Source of the DNA: Chromobacterium alkanivorans
GTDB lineage: Bacteria > Pseudomonadota > Gammaproteobacteria > Burkholderiales > Chromobacteriaceae
Assembly (NCBI RefSeq): GCF_016937655.1
Contig: NZ_JAFHKL010000002.1
Span: 248,001-312,000 of the forward strand
Direction: 5' to 3'
DNA length: 64,000 nt
Shown here: positions 24,601-32,631 of the stretch, in pieces
Layout of the letters: the number at the start of each line of letters is the position of its first letter
Numbering within the stretch: the first letter of the stretch is position 1
Notes under the pieces: model-generated
Databases searched by the model: none
What the model saw: the letters and a program-made list of their open reading frames with translations, nothing else
What the model was told of the DNA's origin: nothing
Position numbers and translations under genes: made by a program

Positions 24601-24957
24601 ATTGACCACCCCGCGCAGGGCCGTCCAGCGGTCAAGCTGACCGGGGTTGTCGCCGATTCGTGTACGCACTTGCGCCAGCAATCGTTCGCGCGCCTCAATT
24701 GCCCTGTCGCGTTCCTTCAGATTGGCTTCATCGCCTGTCAGGCGATAGTTCTGGGTACTCATTTCCACATTCATGGTATAGCCGCGGATGTGCGCCAACT
24801 GATCCGCCACCATGACGCTGTTCGCCAGCCAGTCTGCTGCTTGGCTGGCACTTTCGACAATCTTCCAGATGGAAAGCGACAAGATCGCTACGAACACCAT
24901 GGCAACGGTAATGGCTGCTTGTAGCTTGGATTCAAATCGGACTTGCAAGATGGCCAC
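21604..24957 (-). CDS. CHASE3-PAS-GAF-GGDEF-EAL cyclic-di-GMP protein
   Basis: This 1117-aa membrane protein starts at GTG 24957. A first transmembrane helix (about 13-33), a CHASE3-like periplasmic helical domain and a second helix (about 190-210) are followed by two PAS domains (about 225-350 and 375-490), a GAF domain (about 520-670), GGDEF and EAL. The GGDEF motif reads RGDEF, so cyclase activity is doubtful. The EAL domain keeps EALVRW, NLSARNL, ELEITE, DDFGTGYSSL, KIDQSF and AEGVES, so it should be an active c-di-GMP phosphodiesterase. No operon partner. Confidence 0.9.
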   Translation of the reverse strand: MAILQVRFESKLQAAITVAMVFVAILSLSIWKIVESASQAADWLANSVMVADQLAHIRGYTMNVEMSTQNYRLTGDEANLKERDRAIEARERLLAQVRTRIGDNPGQLDRWTALRGVVNQRLAISREVERLYRQYGSAAASAYAAQAPLRASRAQVYRLLDEMDQEEHHVLERRQVDYERSQQRLLWWNGLSGITLYLLLGGTYFMVRRQWRALSASRAALASSEENLAATLHSIGDAVVSVNAAGLVTRCNRIAELLTGWPAAEAVGLPLSQILTVRRDKDDRAIDLLACGTRMVTQSLRMPESWHGELVARDGRQCPISYTVAPIIASSGLLNGVVVVFRDSTAERDARLTILAQNTLLTERVQDQTSRWRESEAHLHAILSSVPVLIAYVNADRLYVYVNEQYRLRFAPERASITGCAVSEILGAERYAVACPYIDQALSGEPLSYDWQPFPGIWQNIRYVPKRNEQAEVIGYYVLGIDVTERKAAEEHIQLLNSELLQQVSELEHVSRALRTLSAGNRAMLRARDEPQLLDSSCRAIVEAGGYSMAVIWYGDGDAQTLRPMAQCGFAGGLDELKSIVLGRADAAGGISITPTAVRTGKVQLARDMQNDSRYEALRALLHGAASGLACPLQVDGRVIGALTIYDRQADTFDDDEIDLLIEASADLAFGIGTLRAQREREQARVAMQQMLRHDQLTGLPNMLQFEEALTLAIVHASQEGRVLAVLQFNIERLGEINEVLGFAQGDQVLCEFGTRLKDCLPAAALAARVRGDEFAVLLPDADAQEALVLVTAVTWTMASAFEVAGLTLDVAARVGIALFPQHGGNVHDLLRHMGKAAQQAKQRGVAYYVYEPGKGETQAERLMLARELRRAIGQGELRLYLQPKVRLADAQVCGAEALVRWQHPQHGLLAPGAFIDIAERSGLIHPLTEWVITATLELLQAWQRQQLMLPIAVNLSARNLQDDALPDKLRLWQEQRSIPTGLLELEITESSVMLDPESALALLHELRCAGVALYVDDFGTGYSSLSYLQKLPVDYIKIDQSFVMNMSQDKDSAMIVKSTIELVHHLGRQVVAEGVESAADWQSLRELGCDYAQGYFIAAPMPAEQFAAWTATFRAP

Positions 24958-25344
24958 TCCGGCATGCTCTTACCTATCGATATCCACTATAGATAGTAAA
25001 GTCTGCCGCGGTAGAACAAGGCTTTGATCAGCCGAAACAAGTCATCTCATCCCCACTCGGGCCTGTGTTGGCCTCAGTACTTTATTCTTCTACAGGAGCC
25101 CGCCCCGGCTTTCGCCAACAGTCAAACCTAGCGTTTTGCTACTAGCTCCTCCACTAAACCGTCAGCCCCGCCTCGGACAATGTCCTCAGCTAAATCCGTG
25201 AGTCATATACAAAAAATTAACCATGGAGAATGAGCCCACATTTAAAACCGTATAAGACGTTCTAATTTATCTCTCGTAGTTCAAGATACTTTTGGCTTTA
25301 TAAAATCAAAGCACGACCTATATTTTAGCCCACTCAATGAATAG
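24958..25344. other. Intergenic region without a recognisable gene
   Basis: This stretch is less GC-rich than its surroundings and holds no frame with a ribosome-binding site. It must contain the promoter of the GGDEF/EAL gene near its left end. The rest looks like decayed sequence leading into the porin remnant. Confidence 0.5.
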
Positions 25345-25692
25345 CTTATCCAGCCACCCCCCCCCCCGAACCAACAACTCATAAACCTGCAGTATCGGCT
25401 CACCCCGGAACTGACCCTCTTGACCGGCTTGCTGGAGCAAAACCCGCAAGCGCCGTCGCGCAGCCATGCCTGGAGCGTGTCCACCGACGGCAGCCTGGGC
25501 ATTCTGCTGCCGCTGGAAGCCGAGTGGCGCACCCGGCGCTTCGGACAGCCAGGCATTTACAGTCTGGGTCTGCTGTACACCAATGCCAAGCAAACCGACC
25601 TCTATCTGGGTCAGTCCGGCGGCCCCGGCGCCAAGGCGCTTGAACCAGAACCTGCGCAACGCTCAGACTCCCTCCGCATTGCCGCGGCCTAG
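25345..25692 (+). pseudogene. Internal fragment of a carbohydrate (OprB-like) porin
   Basis: The open stretch reads INLQYRLTPELTLLTGLLEQ, then APSRSHAWSVSTDGSLGILLPLEAEW and PGIYSLGLLYTNAKQTDLYLG, which resembles the middle barrel region of OprB-type carbohydrate-selective porins. A real member has about 400 or more residues and a signal peptide; both ends are missing and no start or ribosome-binding site is seen. An 11-base C tract (25357-25367) lies at its 5' edge. I read it as a gene remnant between the GGDEF/EAL gene and the giant operon. Confidence 0.55.
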
Positions 25693-25731
25693 TCTAGCCC
25701 GCAGAGCCTCCCCGCTCTGCCCCGCCCGGCC

Positions 25732-28700
25732 TCAGGTGCTGCTCTCGCTCAGCAAACCCGCCAGGGTCAGCAGCCCGGACGCGCCCGCGGCGCCGTCCGG
25801 GTCGGCGACATCGTCGCTCTGCGGGATGACCGAGGCGTCCGTCGGGCCCAGCCACAGCGGGGCCAGCCGGTTGAGGCCGCCTTGCATCAGTAAATCCGAG
25901 ATCAGGTCAAAGGCCGCGGCCGGCGATTGCAGGCGCAGCCATTCCGAGGCCGGCAGCCCCGCCGCGTCCGTTGGGCTGACCTGCAGCTTGGCCGCCATCA
26001 GTTGCCGGCGAAAGGCGCTCACCTTGCGGCTGTAGCCGCCGGCGATGTCGCGATCGAACGAGGCCACCGCCATGCTGCCGTCAAAAGTCATGCCGCGGCG
26101 CCGGAAATGGGTGGCGCCGCTCAGGCACCAGACGTCGTCGACGATGACGGTGGTGGTGCGCAGTTGCGCCCAGCGGCCGGGGAAGCCGCGCGGGTGGAAC
26201 ACCGCCACGCGCGCCGCGCCGGCGCTTTGCAGGATGTCCACCGCGTCCTTGCGCTGGGCGATCGCCCGGCGCACAAAGGGCGCGTACGCGGGCGCGAAGT
26301 CCGTCTCGCGCGGCAGGCAGACAATCACTTTCAGATTGGGGTTGGCCGCCATCCGGTCCGCAATCTTCTGCGCAAGGTCTATCTCGTAGGCGGCGGGCGA
26401 GCCGCTGGGGCGCGCGGTGCGGGCGAAGCCGGCGGTTTCGATGTAGATCAGCTCGTCGGCCTCGCCGATGGCGCGGGTCAGCGCCCAGAGCGAATCGCGG
26501 TTGCCGTGCTTGGAGACGAAGAACTCGCGCCGCACCGCGTTGATCAGCCGGTCTTCGTTGGAGACGGTGATGGACGGCGCGCTGCCCAGCCCCAGGGCGG
26601 TGGCCAGTTGGTTGAGCAGGTTCTGGAAAGTGATGGGCGAGGAAGACCCCAGCGGATTGCCGTCGGGCAGCAAGGACAGTTCCGGCGTCTCGCATACCGC
26701 GCACACCGTTTCCAGCGCCACGCCGGAAGAGGTGCCGGGCACGGCGGCCGGCGCCGCCGTCGGCGGGTTGAAGTTGTTGCCGCCGGACATGGCGATCCAG
26801 CCCGGCGTGGTGCCCCCCGGCAGCGGGAAAATGGGCTGGGCGCGGCGCAGCGCGTGCTGGGCCAGGTCGTAGGCCAGCGCGCCGGTGACGCGCACGCCCG
26901 GCGCATGGGAGTCCGGGCCGGCGGGGTTGCCGGGATTGGCGTTGGCGTGGTCCGCGGACCGGCTTTCGCGCGCCCAGCGGCCGCCGCTGAGCACCGCGTC
27001 CCAGTCCAGCCCGGCCGAGACGTTGGCGCTGGGGATGCCGGTGACCACCATGGCATCGAAGCGGGCCATGGTGGGCATGCGCGGCCCTTGGCGCGGCTGG
27101 GTCTCGGACAGCAGCGCACGCGCCAGGTCCGCCGCGGTGGCCGGCGAGCCTCCCGGCGGGGTGACGGTGCGCGGCAGGCCGAAGAGCGGCACCTGGCAGA
27201 TGGATTTGATGTTGTCCGGCCAGGCCGCCAGCGGGTCGCCGGCGGCGAACGGGTCGGCCGGCGCGGCCGCCGGCCCGACCGCGATCGCCGCGCGCAGCGC
27301 CGCCCACATGCGCCGCCGCCCGGCGCGCGGCACGATCACCAGGTCGTAGACCAGGGTGCCGGGGCTGGGCAGCGGGTCGCCGGGCTTCAGGCCAAACGGG
27401 TTGCGCACCAGCACCGACACCGGACTGCCCGCCGCGGCGATCGCCGCGCCGCCGTCGGCGCGCAGGAAGGATTGCTCCTCGCCTATGGCCTGGATCAGCT
27501 GGAAGCGCTGCGCGAAGACGCGCACGGTGGCGCCGCTGGGCGCGAAATCGGCCGGGATCGCCACCACCACGTCGTTGCTCCCGGACCAGGTGGCGGTGAC
27601 GCCGGCCGGCGGGGCCATGCCCGCGCCAAAGCCGGCATTGGTGTTGGGGCCGGGAAAGGCCGGCCAGTGCGCGCCCGCACCCGGCGCGGCGGCGGTGCCC
27701 ACGCCGGATTCAAAGGTGGGCGACACCGCGAACATCAGCGCGCCGGCGCCGGCCCCCATCATGCGCCCCGCCACTTGCGACGCCGCGGCCAGCATGTCCG
27801 GGCCGTCCGTCAGGTAATCGATGCGCACGCCGTCGCGCACCTGAGGCTGCAGGTCCGCCGGTATCCGCTGGTCGTCCGCGGGGATGCCGTTGATCTCGGC
27901 GACACCGCGGTTGCCGCGCAAATGCCAATCCAGATCCACCGCGAAGGCGCGGACGAACTGGCGCGCCAGCGTCACCCCCGCCGGCAGATTGGGCACGGTG
28001 AGCGGCCCGGCCGACATCGTGCCGCCGCCGGCCCAGCCCAGGCGCAGCCTGGCCGCCGCGCTGGCGCCGGTTCCCGCCAGTTGCTGGCCGGCGCTGATGG
28101 CCACCAGCCCTCCGGCGCCCAAGGCCGTGGACGAGCCGCCGCCGGACGCCTGTCTTTCCACCCCCGGGCCGCCGCCCGCCGCGGCAAACGCGCGGCCGTG
28201 CAGCGTGACCACCTGGGCGAGCACGCCGCCGGCCAGCCCGGCAATGCTGCGCACGCCGCCCGCCGCCGCGGGCGATGCCCCGCCGGCGCTGATATCCAGC
28301 GCGGGAAACGCCGTTTGCAGATCGTCCAGCATCGCGGCCACCGCGACCGGGTCGACGATGAGGCCGCGCGCATCGTGAAAGCTCAGCGCCGCGCCCGCCG
28401 CGCCGGCCGGCAGCGCGTCGCCCGGATCGTAGCTGTGCGGCGAGACGTTGCCCGTCAGGCCGCGGATCACCATCACATGCGGCACGGCGCGCACCTGGGG
28501 CTGTCCGGGCGCGGCGTAGCGGCCGGCGGCCAGACCCTCCAGCCGCGCCGCCGCCTGCGGATGCAGCCGCAGCGCCGCGCCGGCCCCGGTCAAGGGCGCG
28601 CCGTCCGCCGCGCGGAACGCGGACAGGCTGTCCAGGTATTCAAGAATGCCGCGCCACGGCGCTTTGGGCGCGCCGGCAAAAGTGAGCGTGAGCGCCGCGC

Positions 28701-28830
28701 CGTCAAACGCGGGGTTGGCCCCGCCCCAGCTGGGCCCCAGCCGCAGCGCGGTCAGCCCCAGCGCGTCGAGCCCGTGGTCCTTGAGCGCCTGCGCGGCGCT
28801 GGTGGGAGTCAGCGTGAAAACCGTGGCCAT
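25732..28830 (-). CDS. Giant-operon protein 3: 1032 aa with PLD-like degenerate domain
   Basis: The ATG at 28830 has AAGGAG upstream and lies 10 bases after the preceding stop. The N-terminal 700 residues are Ala/Gly/Pro-rich with beta-like segments and match nothing I know. Around residues 770-930 the protein looks like one half of a phospholipase-D fold: DELIYIETAGF, LKVIVCLPRETDF and RTTTVIVDDVWCLSGATHF, followed by MTFDGSMAVASFD. In active PLD enzymes the His-x-Lys stands where this protein has Arg-Thr-Thr, so catalysis is unlikely. There is no signal peptide or membrane segment. Confidence 0.72.
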   Translation of the reverse strand: MATVFTLTPTSAAQALKDHGLDALGLTALRLGPSWGGANPAFDGAALTLTFAGAPKAPWRGILEYLDSLSAFRAADGAPLTGAGAALRLHPQAAARLEGLAAGRYAAPGQPQVRAVPHVMVIRGLTGNVSPHSYDPGDALPAGAAGAALSFHDARGLIVDPVAVAAMLDDLQTAFPALDISAGGASPAAAGGVRSIAGLAGGVLAQVVTLHGRAFAAAGGGPGVERQASGGGSSTALGAGGLVAISAGQQLAGTGASAAARLRLGWAGGGTMSAGPLTVPNLPAGVTLARQFVRAFAVDLDWHLRGNRGVAEINGIPADDQRIPADLQPQVRDGVRIDYLTDGPDMLAAASQVAGRMMGAGAGALMFAVSPTFESGVGTAAAPGAGAHWPAFPGPNTNAGFGAGMAPPAGVTATWSGSNDVVVAIPADFAPSGATVRVFAQRFQLIQAIGEEQSFLRADGGAAIAAAGSPVSVLVRNPFGLKPGDPLPSPGTLVYDLVIVPRAGRRRMWAALRAAIAVGPAAAPADPFAAGDPLAAWPDNIKSICQVPLFGLPRTVTPPGGSPATAADLARALLSETQPRQGPRMPTMARFDAMVVTGIPSANVSAGLDWDAVLSGGRWARESRSADHANANPGNPAGPDSHAPGVRVTGALAYDLAQHALRRAQPIFPLPGGTTPGWIAMSGGNNFNPPTAAPAAVPGTSSGVALETVCAVCETPELSLLPDGNPLGSSSPITFQNLLNQLATALGLGSAPSITVSNEDRLINAVRREFFVSKHGNRDSLWALTRAIGEADELIYIETAGFARTARPSGSPAAYEIDLAQKIADRMAANPNLKVIVCLPRETDFAPAYAPFVRRAIAQRKDAVDILQSAGAARVAVFHPRGFPGRWAQLRTTTVIVDDVWCLSGATHFRRRGMTFDGSMAVASFDRDIAGGYSRKVSAFRRQLMAAKLQVSPTDAAGLPASEWLRLQSPAAAFDLISDLLMQGGLNRLAPLWLGPTDASVIPQSDDVADPDGAAGASGLLTLAGLLSESST

Positions 28831-28840
28831 GGCGCGCTCC

Positions 28841-31800
28841 TTAACCGTGAGCCCGTTGTTCGACCGTGCGGCCGTCGGGCGTGATGATGCGAACCAGAAC
28901 GCCGCGCAAGGCCAGCGCCGTGACGATGGCGAAATGGTCGCGCGCCGGCGCGGCCTGGCGCGCCACCGCCGGCCCGGACGCCCCTAGGGCGGGCCTGCCG
29001 GACACCGTGGGCACCGAGGCCAGCTCCGCCTCGAACACATAGACCCCGTTGATCAGCTTGAACTGGGACGGCAACGGGCGCGGGCCGATGATGATGGGCG
29101 GTATCCCTATGCCGCCTATGCCGCCTATGCCGCCAAGCCCGGGCGGCAGCCGCGGCGAGATAGGCGGAATGGGCGGCAAGGGCCGGATCGGCGGTATCGG
29201 CGTGATCGGAGGAAGCGCTGGTTCGGGCGTCAGTTCGATGCGCAGGCGGTAAACCCCGCCCGCGTCGCTGTCCGGCGCGTTGCTGGTGAAGGTGTAGGCC
29301 TTGCCGGACGGCGACAGCGCCGCGCCGGCGATGGGCGACAGCAGCGGCAGCGGGACGACGGAGCCGGACGGAATGGCCAGCGTGCGCTCGCTGGCGCGCC
29401 CCAGCGGATCCGTCATCCGCACCGTCACCGACACCGCGTCGCCGATGGCGGCGCGGCGCACCAGCAGCCGGTATTGGGTGGGAGCGCCGTCTATGCGCCA
29501 GACGTCCGTGCCGGTGACGGGCGGCGCCAGGCCCAGCTTGTCCAGCGCGGATTGCCGCCGCAACAGCGCCGCGCCGCCGGCCAAGGAGGCCTCCACCGAC
29601 AGCAGGTGCGGCCCGGCCGGCGTGGCCGCCACCGGCGCGCTGGAGCTGAACTGCAGCAGCACCACGGCGGGGTCGCCGCCTGGCCAGCTCATCGTCAGCG
29701 GGGACAGATCCGGCGGCCCGGCGGGCGGGATCAGCACCGACACCGCGGGCGACGGCCGCGAGCGGCCCTTGAGCACGCCGCGCAGCGCGTCGTCGTCGCT
29801 CCAGGCCACGGCGCGATACCAGACATTGCGCCATGAGCCGCTTGGGCGGTCCTCGCCGGCCAGGCGGGCGATCCAGTCTCCGCCGCCGTCCGGCGCGCTC
29901 ACCGTCCAGCCGCCGCCGCTGGCCGTGACGCTGGCGATCGGCGGGCCCATGCTGTCCAGCGCGCGCGCCGCGTCGTCCACGCGCACGCGGTACAGGTCTA
30001 TGCGCTTGGGCCGCGCGCCGGACTCGCCGCGCGTGCCCACCCGGATGCGCGCCCGGTAGTCCGGCGCGGCGGGCGGCTTGTCGAACACCATCTGCACTTC
30101 TATCGTCGGCGGCGCGGGCTCGGCCACGCGCGGCGCGGCATAGGCGATGAGCGCCTGATCCGCGTTGGGGCCGCTGGGCCAGGGCGCCTCGTGGCCGCCC
30201 GCCATCATCGGCAGCACGGCGTAGACGTGGATGTCGCGCGAGCCGCGCGGCATCGTCACGTCGGTGGCGGTGACGGTGATCAGTTCGGCGTTGCGGCGGA
30301 TGAAGTCGCGGCGGATGGGATTGGTCTTGAACGCCTGCTTGATCGTGCTCAGCCGCTGGCTGAGCGTGCGCTCCGGCGTTGGCTCCGGCTGCCCGGGATG
30401 GCTGCTCAGGATGCGGGTCTCGGTGCTTTCGTACACCGCGTAGCCCACGGCGCCGGCCACCGCCGCCCAGCTCAGCTGCGCGTGGCATTCGCCGGCGGCG
30501 TCCGGCAGGCTGGCGAGCTGGACGATGTCGACGGCGGTGGGCCGCGCGCGCGGGTCCGAGGCGTAGGCCAGGCGCGGCGTTGGCGACCACGGACCGCTGC
30601 GGTGCGGCGCGATGGCCTCCACCGCGCGCGCCTCCAGCACCAGGCCGATATGCGGCGTGGCGCCGAAGTCCAGCGAAAAGCCCGGAATCGTCAGCCGGTA
30701 GCGCCGGCTGCTGCCCTGCGCGGCGTGGCCGGGCGTCACCACCGCCGTGCCCTCCGCGTCCAGCGCGGCCACCGTGCCGCCGGCCAGCGCGGGCGCGTCG
30801 CCGGCGAAGGTCAGCTGCATGGCCGCCGCCGCGCCGCCCAGCGATTTTTGCAGCCCCGCCGGCGCGGGCGCGGCCGGCGGAGCGCTGCTGCGCGTGGCCG
30901 CCGCGAACAGGCGGCCGCGCAAATCTATCCGCGACGGGGTGCGCACGCGCCAGTCCACCGAGATGTCGCACACCAGGGTGGCCGCGCAGACGCTGCCGCT
31001 GCCCGGATCCGTCGCGCGCAGATCGGCGGACAGGAACTGCACCGGCGACAGCTCCGGCTGGCCCACGGTGATGGCCGCCGCCGCCCACGGGCTCCAGACG
31101 CCGAAGATGTTCTGGGTGGCCGCCGCATACGTCATGGCCACGCTGCCCGGGTCGTTGGGAACGGCGAGCGCGCCGTCGGTGGCGCTCTGCCGCGTCGGCT
31201 CCGGGTCGCGGTCGTTGCGCGCGCTGCCGATGGGGCGATGGCCGCCGGCCTGCGCGTGTTTCTGCAGCAAAGCTTCGGCCGCGCCGGGCGCGCCGTTGCG
31301 CCGCCGCGCCGCGGCGTAGCTGGCCACCGCGCTCAGCTGGTTCAGCGGGAAGCGCTCCCAGCTTGCCCGGATAGACGCCAGCCAGTCCCGGTCCGCCAGC
31401 GACGGCCGCAGATTGGCCTGGAAGTCCACCGCGAAATCCGCCGGCGTGGGCGCGGGCAAAACCATGCCCGGACGCGGCACCAGCGCGGCGAACTCCACCG
31501 GCGCCGAGGCCCCGTCCAGCCCCTTGTCCCACAGGCCGGTGATCAGCCAGTCCCAGTCGCTGCGGCTGGAGTCGCCGAACAGCTGGCTGCTGGCGAAATT
31601 GATGGGCGGAATGTCCTCGTCCGCGTAGCCGGTGCCGTAACCCAGCGTCACGGCCAGCAGCGGATCGGTAGACGCCGCCATCGCCAGCAAGCCCACCGGC
31701 GAGAGATCGGCCTTGCCCGGGTCGGTGGCAGGCATGGTTTCGCCGGCCGGGTTCTGCGGCGGATCGATGGTGAAGGTGAAGCGCTTGGCCGCCTGCTGGT

Positions 31801-32620
31801 TGGGCGGCAGCGAGGCCACGTCATGCAGCATGGGCAGCAGTTCGGTGGCGCTTTCGTCCACCAGTTTGGCCGGGTCCGGCAATTGCCACATCGGCGCCGG
31901 CGCGGCGTCCGGAAACGCCGGCCACCAGCCCAGCGGATTGACGCCGCGCTGATAGCGGTCCACCGCGGCGTCCTGCGCCGGCATTTCCGCCCCCACCCTG
32001 CCCTGTTTGACGCCGTGGCGCTGGCCCAGGCCCGCCCAGTCCGCCTCCGTCACCGGCAGCCCCACGGTTTCCACCAGCTGCCAGCCTTCCACTTTCTCCA
32101 GTTCGTCGGCGTTGAGCCCGGTGGGCGGATCGTAGCTGGAGACGTTGACCAGCATCAGCCCGGTGATCAGCGGCGCCTGAAACTCCAGCGTGTCGCCGCC
32201 GCCCGCGGCCAGGGTGCGGGACTGCACGGCCACGATGGCCTCCAGCACCGGCGGGCCGGCCAGCACGGCCACGCTGACCATGCCGCCGGCGCTCGAATGC
32301 ACGGTCAGCCGCGCCGAAGCCAGCGGCGCGTCGAACTGAATGATGCGGAACAGCGGCGGCAAGGCCAACTCTTCGTAGCCCACCGGATGCGGCTGGCCCA
32401 GCGGCGTGGCCGGGCGCCGCCAAACCTTGAACGGTTCGCTGGGCAGCCCGGCCGCGGGGCTGGTCTGCCAGCGCAGCAGCAAGGCGCGCCGTTTGGGCGG
32501 CACCATGGTCGCCGCGCCGATATTGGGGTTGGCCCCGCCGCGCTGGCGCAGAAGCAGGCTGAAATCCACCAGGGCGCCTTGCGCGTTCAGGATCGCTGGG
32601 TCGTAGATACGGGTGGCCAT
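28841..32620 (-). CDS. Giant-operon protein 2: 1259-aa multidomain protein of unknown function
   Basis: The start at 32620 (MATRIYDPAILNAQGALVDF) has TGAGGAG upstream; the longer frame to 33691 is out-of-frame reading of the preceding gene. The protein is a chain of beta-rich segments. One near residues 660-690 resembles a fibronectin-III strand pair (AQLSWAAVAGAVGYAVYEST). Near residues 1130-1180 lies a linker of PPI/PIPP repeats running into GGI repeats. No signal peptide, membrane helix or catalytic motif is seen. It lies 11 bases after gene 1 and 10 before gene 3 of this operon, so they surely act together. Confidence 0.7.
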   Translation of the reverse strand: MATRIYDPAILNAQGALVDFSLLLRQRGGANPNIGAATMVPPKRRALLLRWQTSPAAGLPSEPFKVWRRPATPLGQPHPVGYEELALPPLFRIIQFDAPLASARLTVHSSAGGMVSVAVLAGPPVLEAIVAVQSRTLAAGGGDTLEFQAPLITGLMLVNVSSYDPPTGLNADELEKVEGWQLVETVGLPVTEADWAGLGQRHGVKQGRVGAEMPAQDAAVDRYQRGVNPLGWWPAFPDAAPAPMWQLPDPAKLVDESATELLPMLHDVASLPPNQQAAKRFTFTIDPPQNPAGETMPATDPGKADLSPVGLLAMAASTDPLLAVTLGYGTGYADEDIPPINFASSQLFGDSSRSDWDWLITGLWDKGLDGASAPVEFAALVPRPGMVLPAPTPADFAVDFQANLRPSLADRDWLASIRASWERFPLNQLSAVASYAAARRRNGAPGAAEALLQKHAQAGGHRPIGSARNDRDPEPTRQSATDGALAVPNDPGSVAMTYAAATQNIFGVWSPWAAAAITVGQPELSPVQFLSADLRATDPGSGSVCAATLVCDISVDWRVRTPSRIDLRGRLFAAATRSSAPPAAPAPAGLQKSLGGAAAAMQLTFAGDAPALAGGTVAALDAEGTAVVTPGHAAQGSSRRYRLTIPGFSLDFGATPHIGLVLEARAVEAIAPHRSGPWSPTPRLAYASDPRARPTAVDIVQLASLPDAAGECHAQLSWAAVAGAVGYAVYESTETRILSSHPGQPEPTPERTLSQRLSTIKQAFKTNPIRRDFIRRNAELITVTATDVTMPRGSRDIHVYAVLPMMAGGHEAPWPSGPNADQALIAYAAPRVAEPAPPTIEVQMVFDKPPAAPDYRARIRVGTRGESGARPKRIDLYRVRVDDAARALDSMGPPIASVTASGGGWTVSAPDGGGDWIARLAGEDRPSGSWRNVWYRAVAWSDDDALRGVLKGRSRPSPAVSVLIPPAGPPDLSPLTMSWPGGDPAVVLLQFSSSAPVAATPAGPHLLSVEASLAGGAALLRRQSALDKLGLAPPVTGTDVWRIDGAPTQYRLLVRRAAIGDAVSVTVRMTDPLGRASERTLAIPSGSVVPLPLLSPIAGAALSPSGKAYTFTSNAPDSDAGGVYRLRIELTPEPALPPITPIPPIRPLPPIPPISPRLPPGLGGIGGIGGIGIPPIIIGPRPLPSQFKLINGVYVFEAELASVPTVSGRPALGASGPAVARQAAPARDHFAIVTALALRGVLVRIITPDGRTVEQRAHG

Positions 32621-32631
32621 CGCGGGGCTCC

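Noticed and set aside
24958-25344. Small minus-strand genes of 91 and 113 codons reaching into this area from the porin remnant
   Set aside because: No ribosome-binding sites and they run antisense through the porin-like fragment.
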